Source: Henricia sp. BOLD:AAB3569
Lineage: Eukaryota; Echinodermata; Asteroidea; Spinulosida; Echinasteridae
Assembly (NCBI GenBank): GCA_037783545.1
Contig: JBBELK010000001.1
Coordinates: 2,046,001-2,110,000 of the forward strand
Direction: 5' to 3'
Length of the DNA: 64,000 bases
A program made the translations under genes and the position numbers. The notes below the pieces were generated by a model. It worked only from the letters and a program-made list of their open reading frames with translations. It ran no database searches and was not told the origin of the DNA. Of the stretch, positions 11,901 through 20,060 are shown piece by piece (position 1 is the stretch's first letter; the number at the start of each line of letters is the position of its first letter).

Positions 11901-14581
11901 GAGCGTAAGTTGAATTTTAAAATGTTTTCAAATGTCCATTTTCTTGCTATAGCCATTGACATGTCGGACTCAAATTTGTGACTCGATGCCCGCAATAGAG
12001 CTTTATCACGGTGCGTCCATTTTTTTCTTGTTCCCCATAGTACGTGTCGGGTACAATCAGTGCGTCTGTGCGTCCGCTCGATAGCGCTTGTATCTCCCGT
12101 TGAGAATCACTGTCCACGCTGCGCACTCTCTTGATCACGCAGCGCCTGTGCCATTGTGATGCACACAATGAACAATTTCAAAACGGGACCAAACTTTTTT
12201 TCTGCAAGCCTCGCTTTGGTAACGTTCATTTTAATGGAAGAAAAGGGAAGATGGCCGCACCGTGATAAAGGTCTATTGGTCAAGACATTTGGGCCTGATT
12301 TTCACTGACATGATATTCTGTGATCTCTTCTGTAGAATCATTCGCCATAAAGAAATAACTATTTCATCAAGAGTCATTAATAAACTCCTTTAAAAAAAGT
12401 TTGGAAACTCAAGTTTGACTGACGAATTCTCTGTTGTTGCCAAATCATTTTTCTTGAATTTTAAACAAATTCATCTGTAAACTTAGTGGGATCTTGTTGG
12501 CGCACAAAGATAATAAACAACATCAAATTTACCAATTTGTTTGCATTTTCACAATCTAGCATGCCATGATATGGCTGCAAGTTATACAGCATTTTAAAAA
12601 AAAATTGAAATTATCTGGAACGAATTTACTACCATAACTACACTACTCACAATAAGTTGGGGATATTGGTGTTTTTTTTAAATTGTTTTTTTCTTCCAAA
12701 TGATTGTTTTCACCTATTCCTGTGACAAGGTGTGTCTGTCCTGCAGATGCAATTGTCTAATCATATACAAAATCATTCAAGCGGAATGCATACCCTCAAT
12801 AAAATATCCCTAACTTATTGTGAGCAGTGTACTTGTCTTGACCAACATGGCTGACTTGACTTACATTGATGTCAGATGATCTGACTTGACTTGGGACTCG
12901 AGCAAATGATTTGACTTGACTTGGAACTTAAAGGTATCTCAAAAATCTGAAATGTTCACAGATTTACACATAACTTACGCAATATAAACATGTCGGTAGA
13001 AAACTTCCCCTGAAATGGTTTTGTATGAAGTGCTATAGTCTTTGAGAAACGAGTAAAACAATTAATTTTCGTCTCATGAGGCGAAAATTCACTTCGCCCT
13101 GGACCACTTCGCCAAAAAACCATTTCGCCCAAATGCCACTTCGCCCCAAAACCACTTAGTGCGCAGGCCGTGGTCCAGGGCGAAGTGGTTTTTGGGTGAA
13201 GTGAAAACAACACAGTTTTTGACTGTTTTCTCAAAAGTACAAAGCTGACTTTTACCCAGGTTGATTTTAATCATGCATATCTTCAATCACACAGGGAGAT
13301 GAAACTATTTGAAACGGTTTACCAATCATATGTTCTGCCTGTACGGGAGATTTGTTTCAACCCTGCTTTCAAGCCCCAAAGTGCGTCCCATCGCTGTTTT
13401 AAACTTGGCCAAAGAAATAATCACATCACTTTCCTACTTCCTTTGCAGGTATGGTATCATCCGAAACCCACCAAACACCCCCCGACACAAGCGCCATCGA
13501 GAATTTTGAGATCTCGGTCAATGAACAGGAACAAGAGGCACTGAATGACTTCCTTGGCAGTCCAGCTAGCGAACTGGATGCCAGAACACAAGATGACCAA
13601 GAGGACACCGAAGAAGAGGAGGGAGAAGTGCTCGATGTCATTGAAGAAGAGAGCGAGAGGGAGGACAAGATCAACGGAGAAAAACAGAAAGGTGGGGTTG
13701 TAATGATTTTTGCTAGAAGTCTTGAGTTTGAATCTCAAGGAAGACCATATTTTTTTTGCATCTCATGTTTGGACGTACGATGGTGAATGTACCTAAGGCT
13801 TGCCTTGTGTGTTGGATTCATCTTTTTCATGAAAACTTGAAAAATGTAAACAAAATCCAAAATTTATCCAAAGTTATGATCTCTAGTTTGGCAATGACTC
13901 GGACTTGTTGTAATGACTCGGACTCGAGTTTTTGACTCAAGTCCTGATTTTCACTGACTTGACTTGAGACTCTAATGACGAGGATTATAGTCACTGTGGC
14001 AAATGACTTGACTCGACTTAAACATTTTTTTTCTTCTTTTGTGTGTCATTTTGAGGACCGAATTGTATTTCCGCACTACAAAAACCTAAGACAAAGCTTT
14101 CTTTAAACACGGAGCATTCTTGGCCATAAACAAAACAAAAATACCCCATACGAATGCAAGTTTCAGCGTTTATACTCATTTTGAAATTAACTTGAGCAAA
14201 TTTACTGTGATGACTACTTGACTTGACTTGGGACTCGAGCAAAGGGAGACTTAGTACAACCCTGTAGTTTGTATGTTAGATTTTTTTATTATTTTGCACA
14301 CAGACGACTCCTCTGAAGCCAACAGGATTGTACCAGGAGAAGAAATGAAAGAACAAGTCCAAGATAAAAACACTAAAGATGCTGAGGAGAAATCGAGTAA
14401 TGAAGCCAATAATGCGGCAAGCCAAAATGGCGAGGCTCACGAAAATGGGAGCCCCATGGAGGACAAAAGTGGTGAGTTGAGAAATGAAGAAAGTAAGACC
14501 ACGGTTGAACCTCAAGATGAAGAGAATGATGATGAAGACGAATTTGATACGCCAGATGAAGGATCTGAACATGAAAAATAA
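2908..14581 (+). CDS. DTNBP1: Dysbindin (BLOC-1 subunit), complete, 11 coding exons
   Basis: Coding exons: 2908-2963, 4883-4930, 5725-5754, 6456-6512, 6671-6731, 7392-7524, 9527-9659, 11044-11066, 11764-11904, 13449-13691, 14304-14581. They sum to 1203 nt (400 codons plus TAA), all introns are GT-AG and all phases agree. The human protein is about 350 aa. The N-terminus MFDQFKERLHHVQQDLS matches the dysbindin start (MLETLRERLLSVQQDF in human). Exons 4-5 give the AGADLLDRFQQMWSELH segment. Exons 6-9 (residues about 85-227) form the coiled-coil dysbindin domain, including QDLPRFVENIQHV and ERQKAFQDVFRADMQHY. Exon 10 carries the conserved EQEALNDFL stretch (about residues 255-263). The C-terminus after that is strongly acidic (runs of D/E), as in the family. 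Dysbindin is a subunit of BLOC-1, which acts in endosome to lysosome-related organelle traffic. The ATG at 2908 is chosen because it starts the family-like N-terminus. Exons 2, 3 and 8 are tiny (48, 30 and 23 nt), and the last exon-10 donor (AAAG then GTGGGG) is weak. Confidence 0.93.
3070..3240 (+). repeat. tRNA-derived SINE (family B), degenerate
   Basis: GGTGGAGTGGTTAT... GTCTGCC-like... GGAATCGAGTCCAACCCAAGCA keeps the tRNA-like head in degenerate form. It is followed by the family tail CGGGGAAACATAGTATACAG. The intact relative is at 21436-21575. Confidence 0.6.
3245..3873. mobile_element. Inverted-repeat element with GCAGCCGATTTCACGAAAC ends
   Basis: Left end GCAGCCGATTTCACGAAAC, right end GTTTCGTGAAATCGGCTGC-like. 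The subterminal parts are rich in GCGCAAGTTACGC-type short repeats. A 125-codon open frame inside (minus strand) matches no family I know. A 160 bp relative lies at 60982-61145. Confidence 0.75.
3917..4090 (-). mobile_element. 3' tail of an L2/CR1-like LINE or dependent SINE
   Basis: On the minus strand the segment ends GCGCTATATAAGAATCCACC followed by (ATT)n. That is a typical L2-clade 3' end. Nothing coding remains. Confidence 0.55.
4401..4560. mobile_element. Short hairpin MITE
   Basis: Arms of about 70 bp: ACACAATGGAATTAGCATGA on the left and TCATGCTAATTCCATTGTGT on the right. Inner arms GGACCTTTGACATGTATAGA and its complement flank a loop of about 30 bp. Lies in the first dysbindin intron. 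Confidence 0.8.
5945..6095 (+). repeat. Degenerate tandem repeat of CCCCTTTCACAGAG type
   Basis: Around eight loose copies of a 12-20 bp unit (CCxxTTTCACAGAGG) in a dysbindin intron. The copies are strongly diverged. Confidence 0.55.
6818..6990. mobile_element. MITE with AAACCCACTTTTATTCCC ends
   Basis: Starts GGGAATAAAAGTGTGTTTTG and ends CAAACCCACTTTTATTCCC. The inner part GGTCTTAAACTG/CCGGTTTTAAG is also inverted. Longer relatives lie at 10421-10837, 54690-55050 and 62167-62830. Confidence 0.75.
7133..7300 (+). repeat. Dispersed repeat, copy 1 (empty-site copy)
   Basis: GAGGGCGCTG..., then GATGCAATAGAT, then ATAATGACACCAG.AGCTAGCGAA, matching 22513-22990. Here the sequence runs on from the GTACTTT end to GTGTTTTAGAG without the insertion found in the other copy. 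Confidence 0.75.
7640..8108. repeat. Inverted-repeat-like element rich in CCCGAGCTCGGG
   Basis: Ends CTGTTTACACTTTATCTCGAGC and GCTCGGGACCAGTGTAAACA are inverted in part. CCGAGCTCGGG palindromes recur inside. No coding sequence is recognised. Confidence 0.5.
8375..8821. mobile_element. MITE family D, 447 bp, ends GGGTAATTCCC
   Basis: Ends GGGTAATTCCCTAAATTAGG and its near complement CCCTAATTTTGGGAATTACCC. It is flanked on both sides by AGTA, a possible 4 bp target-site duplication. Relatives are at 30880-30967 (half copy) and 32378-32543. Confidence 0.8.
8862..9205 (-). repeat. SINE family A (tRNA-Asn-like head), nearly full length
   Basis: On the minus strand it reads: a 5' unit (GGGTTTATCCCTCTGTAGGG...), then the tRNA-like GGCTTCATAGCTCAATTGGT...GGTTCAAATCCCGGTGGAG, then the tail TTTTCACTGCATCC...CATTTGTATCGAATATAT. 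The anticodon-position triplet is GTT but the universal U33 is lost, so it is not a working tRNA. Confidence 0.8.
9209..9312 (+). repeat. SINE family A, 3' half
   Basis: GGCAGAAAGTCTGCGGTTTGAATCCCGG and the tail TTTTCACTGCATCCAGATTT on the plus strand. It sits head to head with the 8862-9205 copy and forms an inverted pair. Confidence 0.75.
9772..10075 (+). mobile_element. TTAA-flanked MITE family R
   Basis: Begins TTAAAGGCCCTATGTATCAT and ends TGCAAATTATACAATGGGCC. Internal text AAGAATGTTGG.AAACTAGCC is shared with 28071-28310 and with fragments at 37550-37830 and 42357-42450. Confidence 0.65.
10421..10837. mobile_element. Composite MITE with AAACCCACTTTTATTCCC hairpin
   Basis: ACGCATCCCTATTGGC...GAGCACGTCACGTGGCC, a GT/CA-rich middle, then an inner hairpin from GGGAATAAAAGTGGGTTTGG to CCAAACCCACTTTTATTCCC (10725-10836). 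It lies in the dysbindin intron between exons 9659 and 11044. Confidence 0.75.
11170..11400 (+). repeat. Dispersed repeat rich in TCAGATTTT
   Basis: Contains CATTCTCGAAGCCATAAAATG and CACCAACTGGGGACA, which recur in reverse orientation at 44895-45215. Confidence 0.65.
12384..12600 (+). repeat. Half copy of the AAACTCCTTAAAAAAAGTT palindromic MITE
   Basis: AAACTCCTTTAAAAAAAGTT...CAAGTTTGACTGACGAATTC matches one arm of the full element at 41852-42338. The second arm is absent. Confidence 0.65.
12838..12930 (+). repeat. GACTTGACTTGG short repeat
   Basis: Loose tandem copies of GACTTGACTT(GGGACTCGAGCAAATGA). The same motif recurs at 13870-14245. Confidence 0.6.
12928..13345 (+). mobile_element. 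TTAA-flanked MITE family Q, right end lacking TTAA
   Basis: Begins TTAAAGGTATCTC, then TTCACAGATTTACACATAAC. The middle repeats TTCGCCC-AAAACCACTT-type units. The end reads TTTACCAATCATATG without the expected TTAA. Confidence 0.7.
13870..14245 (+). repeat. Degenerate GACTCGAGACTTGACTT array
   Basis: Low-order repeats of GACTTGA/GACTCGAG in the last dysbindin intron, interrupted by unique sequence. Confidence 0.55.
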
Positions 14582-14705
14582 TGTAATTCAACAAAGGTAT
14601 ATTATTTAGCTTGTGTCAGGGAGAATGAATATCAATGAATATCAGTGAAAGTTCAGTAGATTTTGTCGATGTCTATAAGAAGAAATCTGTGGCGAATCCA
14701 TGCTC

Positions 14706-14711
14706 ATTAAA
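14706..14711 (+). promoter_or_regulatory. Possible poly(A) signal of dysbindin (ATTAAA)
   Basis: ATTAAA lies 125 bp after the dysbindin stop codon. It is the first common poly(A) hexamer variant I see there. AATAAA also occurs near 15152 and 15229, so the true site is uncertain. Confidence 0.3.
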
Positions 14712-14904
14712 ATACAAAAAGACAATGGAAATTCCAGACAGTATCTTGGCACACTTGATTGTTGGTTTTATTTGACAATCTCGGATATTACATACAAATC
14801 AATCAAAATACATAAAAGACAAGTACAATAAGTATCCGATACATTGTCAAGGATGACACAAAAAAAGCTAAAAATAGCTTAATTCCATTGTGGTCCTTTG
14901 TATT

Positions 14905-15030
14905 AGCACTGTATACTCGGTGCTTTCTCGAGACATGAGAAAAACTTCAAAGTATACTATAAAGTTGTTCCCACGGTGTCTTGGGGAGGCACTATATATA
15001 CAGTGCTAGTTAAGTTAGGTGAAGGGCAAA
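14905..15030. repeat. Inverted pair of SINE family B tails
   Basis: TAGCACTGTATACTCGGTGC on the left and GCACTATATATACAGTGCTA on the right are inverted copies of the family B tail, with TGAGAAAAACTTCAAAG between. The tRNA-like part is missing. Confidence 0.6.
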
Positions 15031-15837
15031 TCAAATCCTAATATTTTAACATTTTGATTGCAAAATGTGATAAACCCATCAGAGGTAATGTTAGAAAATG
15101 CTACACATGAAATCACAGTGGCCCTACCTATGATACAGCATTCAATGATCAAAATAAAGTATGTACCTCATGCATATTCATAAACAATAGCCATGCTGTA
15201 ACTTGTCTATTCACCATCATGTGTGGGTAAAATAAACTGCGTGTTACGCCCGCCAGAGGCACACACATTGCAACAAAACAACAAACTGGTACACGCGCTA
15301 GCTACTTTTGCAATGTTACACGCGCGTAGGGGTCCGGAGAGCAGTGCAATTGCAGCAAATTTGATTGGTTAAAAGTGGGGGCATTGAATCGGCTAGACCC
15401 GGTGCGTATATGCCCACCGGGCAATAGTCTTTGCCATGCCCCGGGCATAGTCATTTAGCGGGTTCCGGACGCGCGCATTACATGTGTTAGCATAGCTGTG
15501 CACCAACTATGCAGCTGGGCGCTTCACGTAAACAATCATCAGGACGGTAATGGCGGAATCTCGACGTCTGTCGTAGATGAAGAAATCCTTAAGAATAAGA
15601 GAAGTGGCCTACAGTGAAAACTTTGTCAGGTGAAATGTGCTACTAAAGTGCCAGGTGATTATGCTACAAATGTTTGCTGTAAATATACAACTTTTCCGCC
15701 GTAGACCAGCTTCCGAAATCGAAACTCGAAGGACCACTGTCATGACTGTATGATGTATCGTTACTTTTAACCAACCAGATGACACAAATCTACACATTCG
15801 GTATATAAAACAAATATTGACTGCTGTTTATTCGGGT

Positions 15838-15946
15838 CATGGTTAAGATTATAGGCCCTCGGTGATCTCGAAGCCATGACTATGCCCCTCGGCGTATAGT
15901 CATGGCTTCGAGATCACCTTGGGCCTATAATCTTAACCATGCCCCT
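15838..15946. mobile_element. Perfect-arm hairpin element, about 110 bp
   Basis: The left arm TCATGGTTAAGATTATAGGC...GAAGCCATGACTAT is matched by the right arm ATAGTCATGGCTTC...CTATAATCTTAACCATG with almost no mismatch. The loop is about 12 bp. Confidence 0.8.
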
Positions 15947-16614
15947 CATTGCAGTCTATATTTGTATAATATATTCTGTACGGAGACCAAGACGGTATAT
16001 AACAAAACAATTGTTGACTGGTGTAATGTGGATTTAACACCCTCGGCGTTGCCTCTGGTGCTAAAACTCCATATCCCACACCAGTAATTAATTGTTTAAT
16101 ATTGAAATATAAATTGAGCAACTTGTAACTCCATTACCCACTATTGCAGAAAGATGCAATACTTCTAATGTATTATTGTACTAATCAGGAGAGCCCTAGT
16201 GTAAGGCAATTGTGTATATATTTAGTATGATGTAACAAAACAGTTTATTAATAATCAATTTTGATAAATGTCCCATAATGAAAAACATATTTTTTATAAT
16301 ATGAATTAAGAGCAGTGTTGTTTTATATTAAAATTTGATTTTTTGTTTTTATTGAATCTATAAATTAATCTTTTTACACCTTGTAAAGGTGTACAGATGC
16401 TACAGTTTCCAGCACCACTTTTTCAGACGGTGAAATGCAATTAAAAGTACTGGTAATAAATGAGAAATTACCTCAATGATCCGTTTTGAATCGGCAAAAC
16501 CTGGATTTTGTTTACAAGGTGACCATGACGTCAATGTACTTCTATAAAGATCTAATCGCATTGGTTATAAGTCCTAATGCAGAGACTTCCAAAATGTTCA
16601 GAAAGGCACATTTT

Positions 16615-17190
16615 TAGGTGCCATCTAAAGTTGTCAACATGGCCTTCGACCTCTCCTACTCTTTGTACTACGTGTAAAAAAAAATCCTACTTTTGATCTT
16701 CCAACAGACTTAAACAAAAATTTCAGATCATTTAAACAAGTTTCATCAGTTTTGGACGAGATTTAAATACCACACGAATAAAACCTAAATTTCAGAATTT
16801 GCCACTTTCGACACCACTGATGGAATATGCATGCTACAACCAAAAGCTTCTGAAAGAATACCCTTAATGTTATTGCAAACCATCTTGATCGTTTTTCACA
16901 ACTCGTCAAGAGATGTAAAGGGACCTCGGACATACATGTACATAATTTTCTTGACAATGGAGGATGCTAAGTCAAAAGTGGCAAATTCTGTTATTGAGGG
17001 TTTTATTCGTATGGCTTTTAAATCTCCCCCTCTATCTCGATGAGACTCGCACAATAACATTTGTCAGGCCTTGTTTACATGATCTGAAATTTTGGTTTAA
17101 ATCCGTTAGAAAATGAAAAAGGTATTTAAGATCAAAAGGACAGGTTTTTTTTACACGTAGCAGAACTGTGAAAATGTTGATGACTTTGGG
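16615..17190. mobile_element. Inverted-repeat element with AGTTGTCAACATTTTCACAG-type ends
   Basis: Left CATCTAAAGTTGTCAACATG, right AACTGTGAAAATGTTGATGAC. Shorter relatives are at 35386-35552 and 56860-57040. Confidence 0.65.
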
Positions 17191-18134
17191 TGGCTCCTTA
17201 TGAAATACTTCTCTATTTTAAATACAAACGGACGGTTCTATGCATCACACATGAAGAGACTCGCCATACAATTTTGGCTAGTCCCCAAAATAAATAATTA
17301 TAAACTCCCCAAAAGAGGGTTTTTCTTTCTAAAACTATTTACCTTTTCTTCAAAAAGTGGTACGATTTTGATAATATATTAAATTTCCACCATAAAAGCC
17401 GCTTAAAAATTGTCTTTTGAAGTCAGTTAAGTACATCAGAAATTCACACACAATCAAAATGTATAAAGTACCACAAATGCAATTTCATTGCATCGTGAAT
17501 ACTCGAGCACTACTGGCTTTACCCTGAATACAATCGTAAACTTTATCATTTGGTATATAAGATGAAAGAATACAGTACATATGAAAACATCTCTATGCTT
17601 GTTTATCGAAAGCTATACTAAAATTAATAATTACTTTCGTGCTTAAAAATTGGAAAGTTGATTTGGGGTCGAATAAACAACTTTGCAGAAGTCAACAAAT
17701 TTGGTTTCAGACGGGCGTTCTTAATGCGAACCATGCACACACGAAAGATCGACGTCTGAAACTAAGTCGCTCTTCCGTCGTACCAAGTCACTCGATACGT
17801 CAAACTTAATTCAAATTTCTGGGATAATTTAGTTCAGCGCGACTCTGGTGCGCCAGTATGAAACGGGTGTAAGATCAATTTCTGCTGATAACAGATAAAA
17901 ACAAAGTATAACTGCATTTTCCCAACAAATAGTTCATCATTACATGTCACAAGAAACCAATTTAAATGCACTAGCTGAAAAGGCACGCTTACTACAGCAG
18001 AACCACTATTTCTGCTGTTAAAGGAGAAGTATACCCAAGACATATTAAACAAGTGTAACTCATAAATTATTATTATTATTATACAAAGAACATAAAATAT
18101 GACCCACTGAAAAGCGCATTTGAACTTCACATTG

Positions 18135-18480
18135 ACCCCGTTCTCACAAGAGAAATCACTTCGTTCGACAAAGATTAGTTAATCATCGTTAGTTAATGAA
18201 GAGCGGTACCATTCACATTAGGCGACTACTAACGATCGAATGAAGCTGTGGGAGGCCACAATGCCCGTTTGCACGTCAAGTGTCTGACGAGCTGTGGTTT
18301 TTGAGCGGTGTGTAAAAAAAACTAAGCTTGACACAGAACACGCTTGCGCTTCTGGGTGCCCAGTTCTCGAACAAAACGTTTGCGCCCATAAGCAAGTCTT
18401 TTTAAAGTTTGTATCGGCTTTTCGGAGGATCATATTTCTTTGACTTTGTATAACAATAAGGTACATGTTGCACTTGGGTA
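18135..18480. repeat. Partial copy of the CCCGTTCTCAC MITE family
   Basis: The left end ACCCCGTTCTCACAAGAGAA...TTCGTTCGAC matches 20332-20795 and 55473-55948. The right end is not recognisable. Confidence 0.65.
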
Positions 18481-19079
18481 TACTTCTTCAGTGGATCATT
18501 TGCAATGACCCAAAAAGTAATCGACGAGTTTACAGGGGAAAAGTTCTGAAAGTAAAGATTGAATTAATAGCAACTATCCAATGAAAGGTTTTCGCTCAAA
18601 ATTATATAATTTTACCAGAAAATAATCCGTCAAGATGAAATTATTTAGATCGTTTGCAAACGATTTACTTATTTTTGGTTCGCATCTACGCGGTCCCAAA
18701 TGCATGGGCGCTGTGTACTCCGTGTGCGTGTTCCAACGCGATGCATTTTTATGGATCGCGCACACACGCAGTATGTGCGCCACAGAGTGCATGAAGCAAG
18801 CCACATAGTACCCGATCAACTGAGAACGAATATTTGAAACACCCCGCCATGGATATGGATTTTCATGGTTTTTTTAAACGTGGTACATTTGACAAAGCTG
18901 AAATTTCTTCGGATGAGTTTGTTGACGTCTTTCTTTTGATTTATAATGGTTTTATTCGCAGAATCGCTCAAAAACAGATCATCTACAGGGCCTTTAAGTA
19001 GACTATGAAATTGGCCACAAATATCAACACACAAGGCAAGATTCGTTTAAAAGTAGTTTTTAACTTAATGAATGTAAAA

Positions 19080-19145
19080 AGCATGCTCGGGTTGGTTAGA
19101 GTCCCACCCGAGCATGCTATTAATTTTTAGCGTGTTCTCGGGAAC
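19080..19145 (+). repeat. SINE family B fragment
   Basis: GAGTCCCACCCGAGCATGC followed by TTTTTAGCGTGTTCTCGGG: the B box and tail only. Confidence 0.55.
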
Positions 19146-19174
19146 CGCAGTGATTAATGCATATACCGCATTAA

Positions 19175-20060
19175 CATTGTATTGACCGACGCAATGGCCG
19201 TCCCCAATTCGCTCCTAGTCACTCTGGGATGAGATGTACCCGAAGGCATCCTCAGTGTGGCTTTCATTTTGCAATTGTCGGTCGAGGCCATCTCCAACCC
19301 GCTCCTAGTCACTCTGGGATGAGATGAGCCCTCTGTTGTCAGACTTGTACTTGAAGGTGTCGCCATTCTTCCTCTAGGGCGCCCTCAGTGTGGTTTTCAT
19401 CCTGCGATTGTCGGCCAAGGCTGTTCCTAGTCTCTCTGGGATGAGATGAGCCCTCTGTTGTCATACTCGTACCCAAAGGCGTGGCCATTCTCCCTGTAGG
19501 GCGCCCTCAGTGTGGCTTTCATCCTGCGATTGTCGGCCAAGGCTGTTCCTAGTCTCTCTGGGATGAGATGAGCCCTCTGTTGTCATACTCGTACCCAAAG
19601 GCGTTGCCATTCTACCTGTAGGGCGCCCTCAGTGTGGCTTTCATCTTGCGATTGTCTGTCGAGGCCATTTCCAACTTGCTCCTAGTCATTCTGGGATGAG
19701 ATGAGCCCTCTGTTGTCAGACTCGTACCCGAAGGCGTCGCCATTCTCCCTGTAGGGCGCCCTCAGTGTGGCTTTCATCCTGCGATTGTGGGCCGAGGCCG
19801 TCTCTCGGAGCAAGTTCGATCTATAGTCGACTAGAGTCCCTAGAACAACGGAAATTACCCGTCGTTCGAGGGACTCTAGTCGACTATAGTTAACTATAGT
19901 CGCTTGATCGAACTTAGCCCAACTCGCTCCTAGTCACTCTGGGATGAGATGAGCCCTCTGTTGTCAGACTCGTACCCGAAGGCGTCGCCATTCTCCCTGT
20001 AGGGCGCCCTCAGTGATTTCTGAAGCTTGACTTTCATCCTGCGATTGTCGGTTGTCGCTG
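19175..20060 (-). repeat. Tandem array of CEP89 last-exon copies (about 6 units)
   Basis: The final exon of CEP89 (20095-19930) encodes ...DNRRMKV...LRAPYRENGDAFGYES..., ending SSQSD and TAG. Downstream come about five more copies of the same stretch: the stop-codon positions repeat at 19930, 19682, 19549, 19427, 19305 and 19215. Units are about 120-130 bp, except the first interval (248 bp), which has a palindromic insertion, and the last, which is shortened to 90 bp. The copies lack a short piece present in the working exon between CTGAGG-side and AAAGTC-side sequence, so they are more like each other than like the exon. They lack a splice acceptor and probably sit in the 3' UTR or 3' flank. 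Confidence 0.9.
19802..19918. mobile_element. Small inverted-repeat element nested in the last-exon array
   Basis: About 115 bp with arms AAGTTCGATC...GACTAGAGTCCCT and its reverse complement (AGGGACTCTAGTC...GATCGAACTT), inserted in one copy of the CEP89 last-exon array. It accounts for the long 248 bp interval between two stop-codon copies. Confidence 0.75.

Larger units (their letters stand above)
14582..18134. other. Intergenic region between converging dysbindin and CEP89
   Basis: No exon could be built on either strand. It holds repeat remnants listed separately and AT-rich unique sequence. Part of it is likely the dysbindin 3' UTR. Confidence 0.6.
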
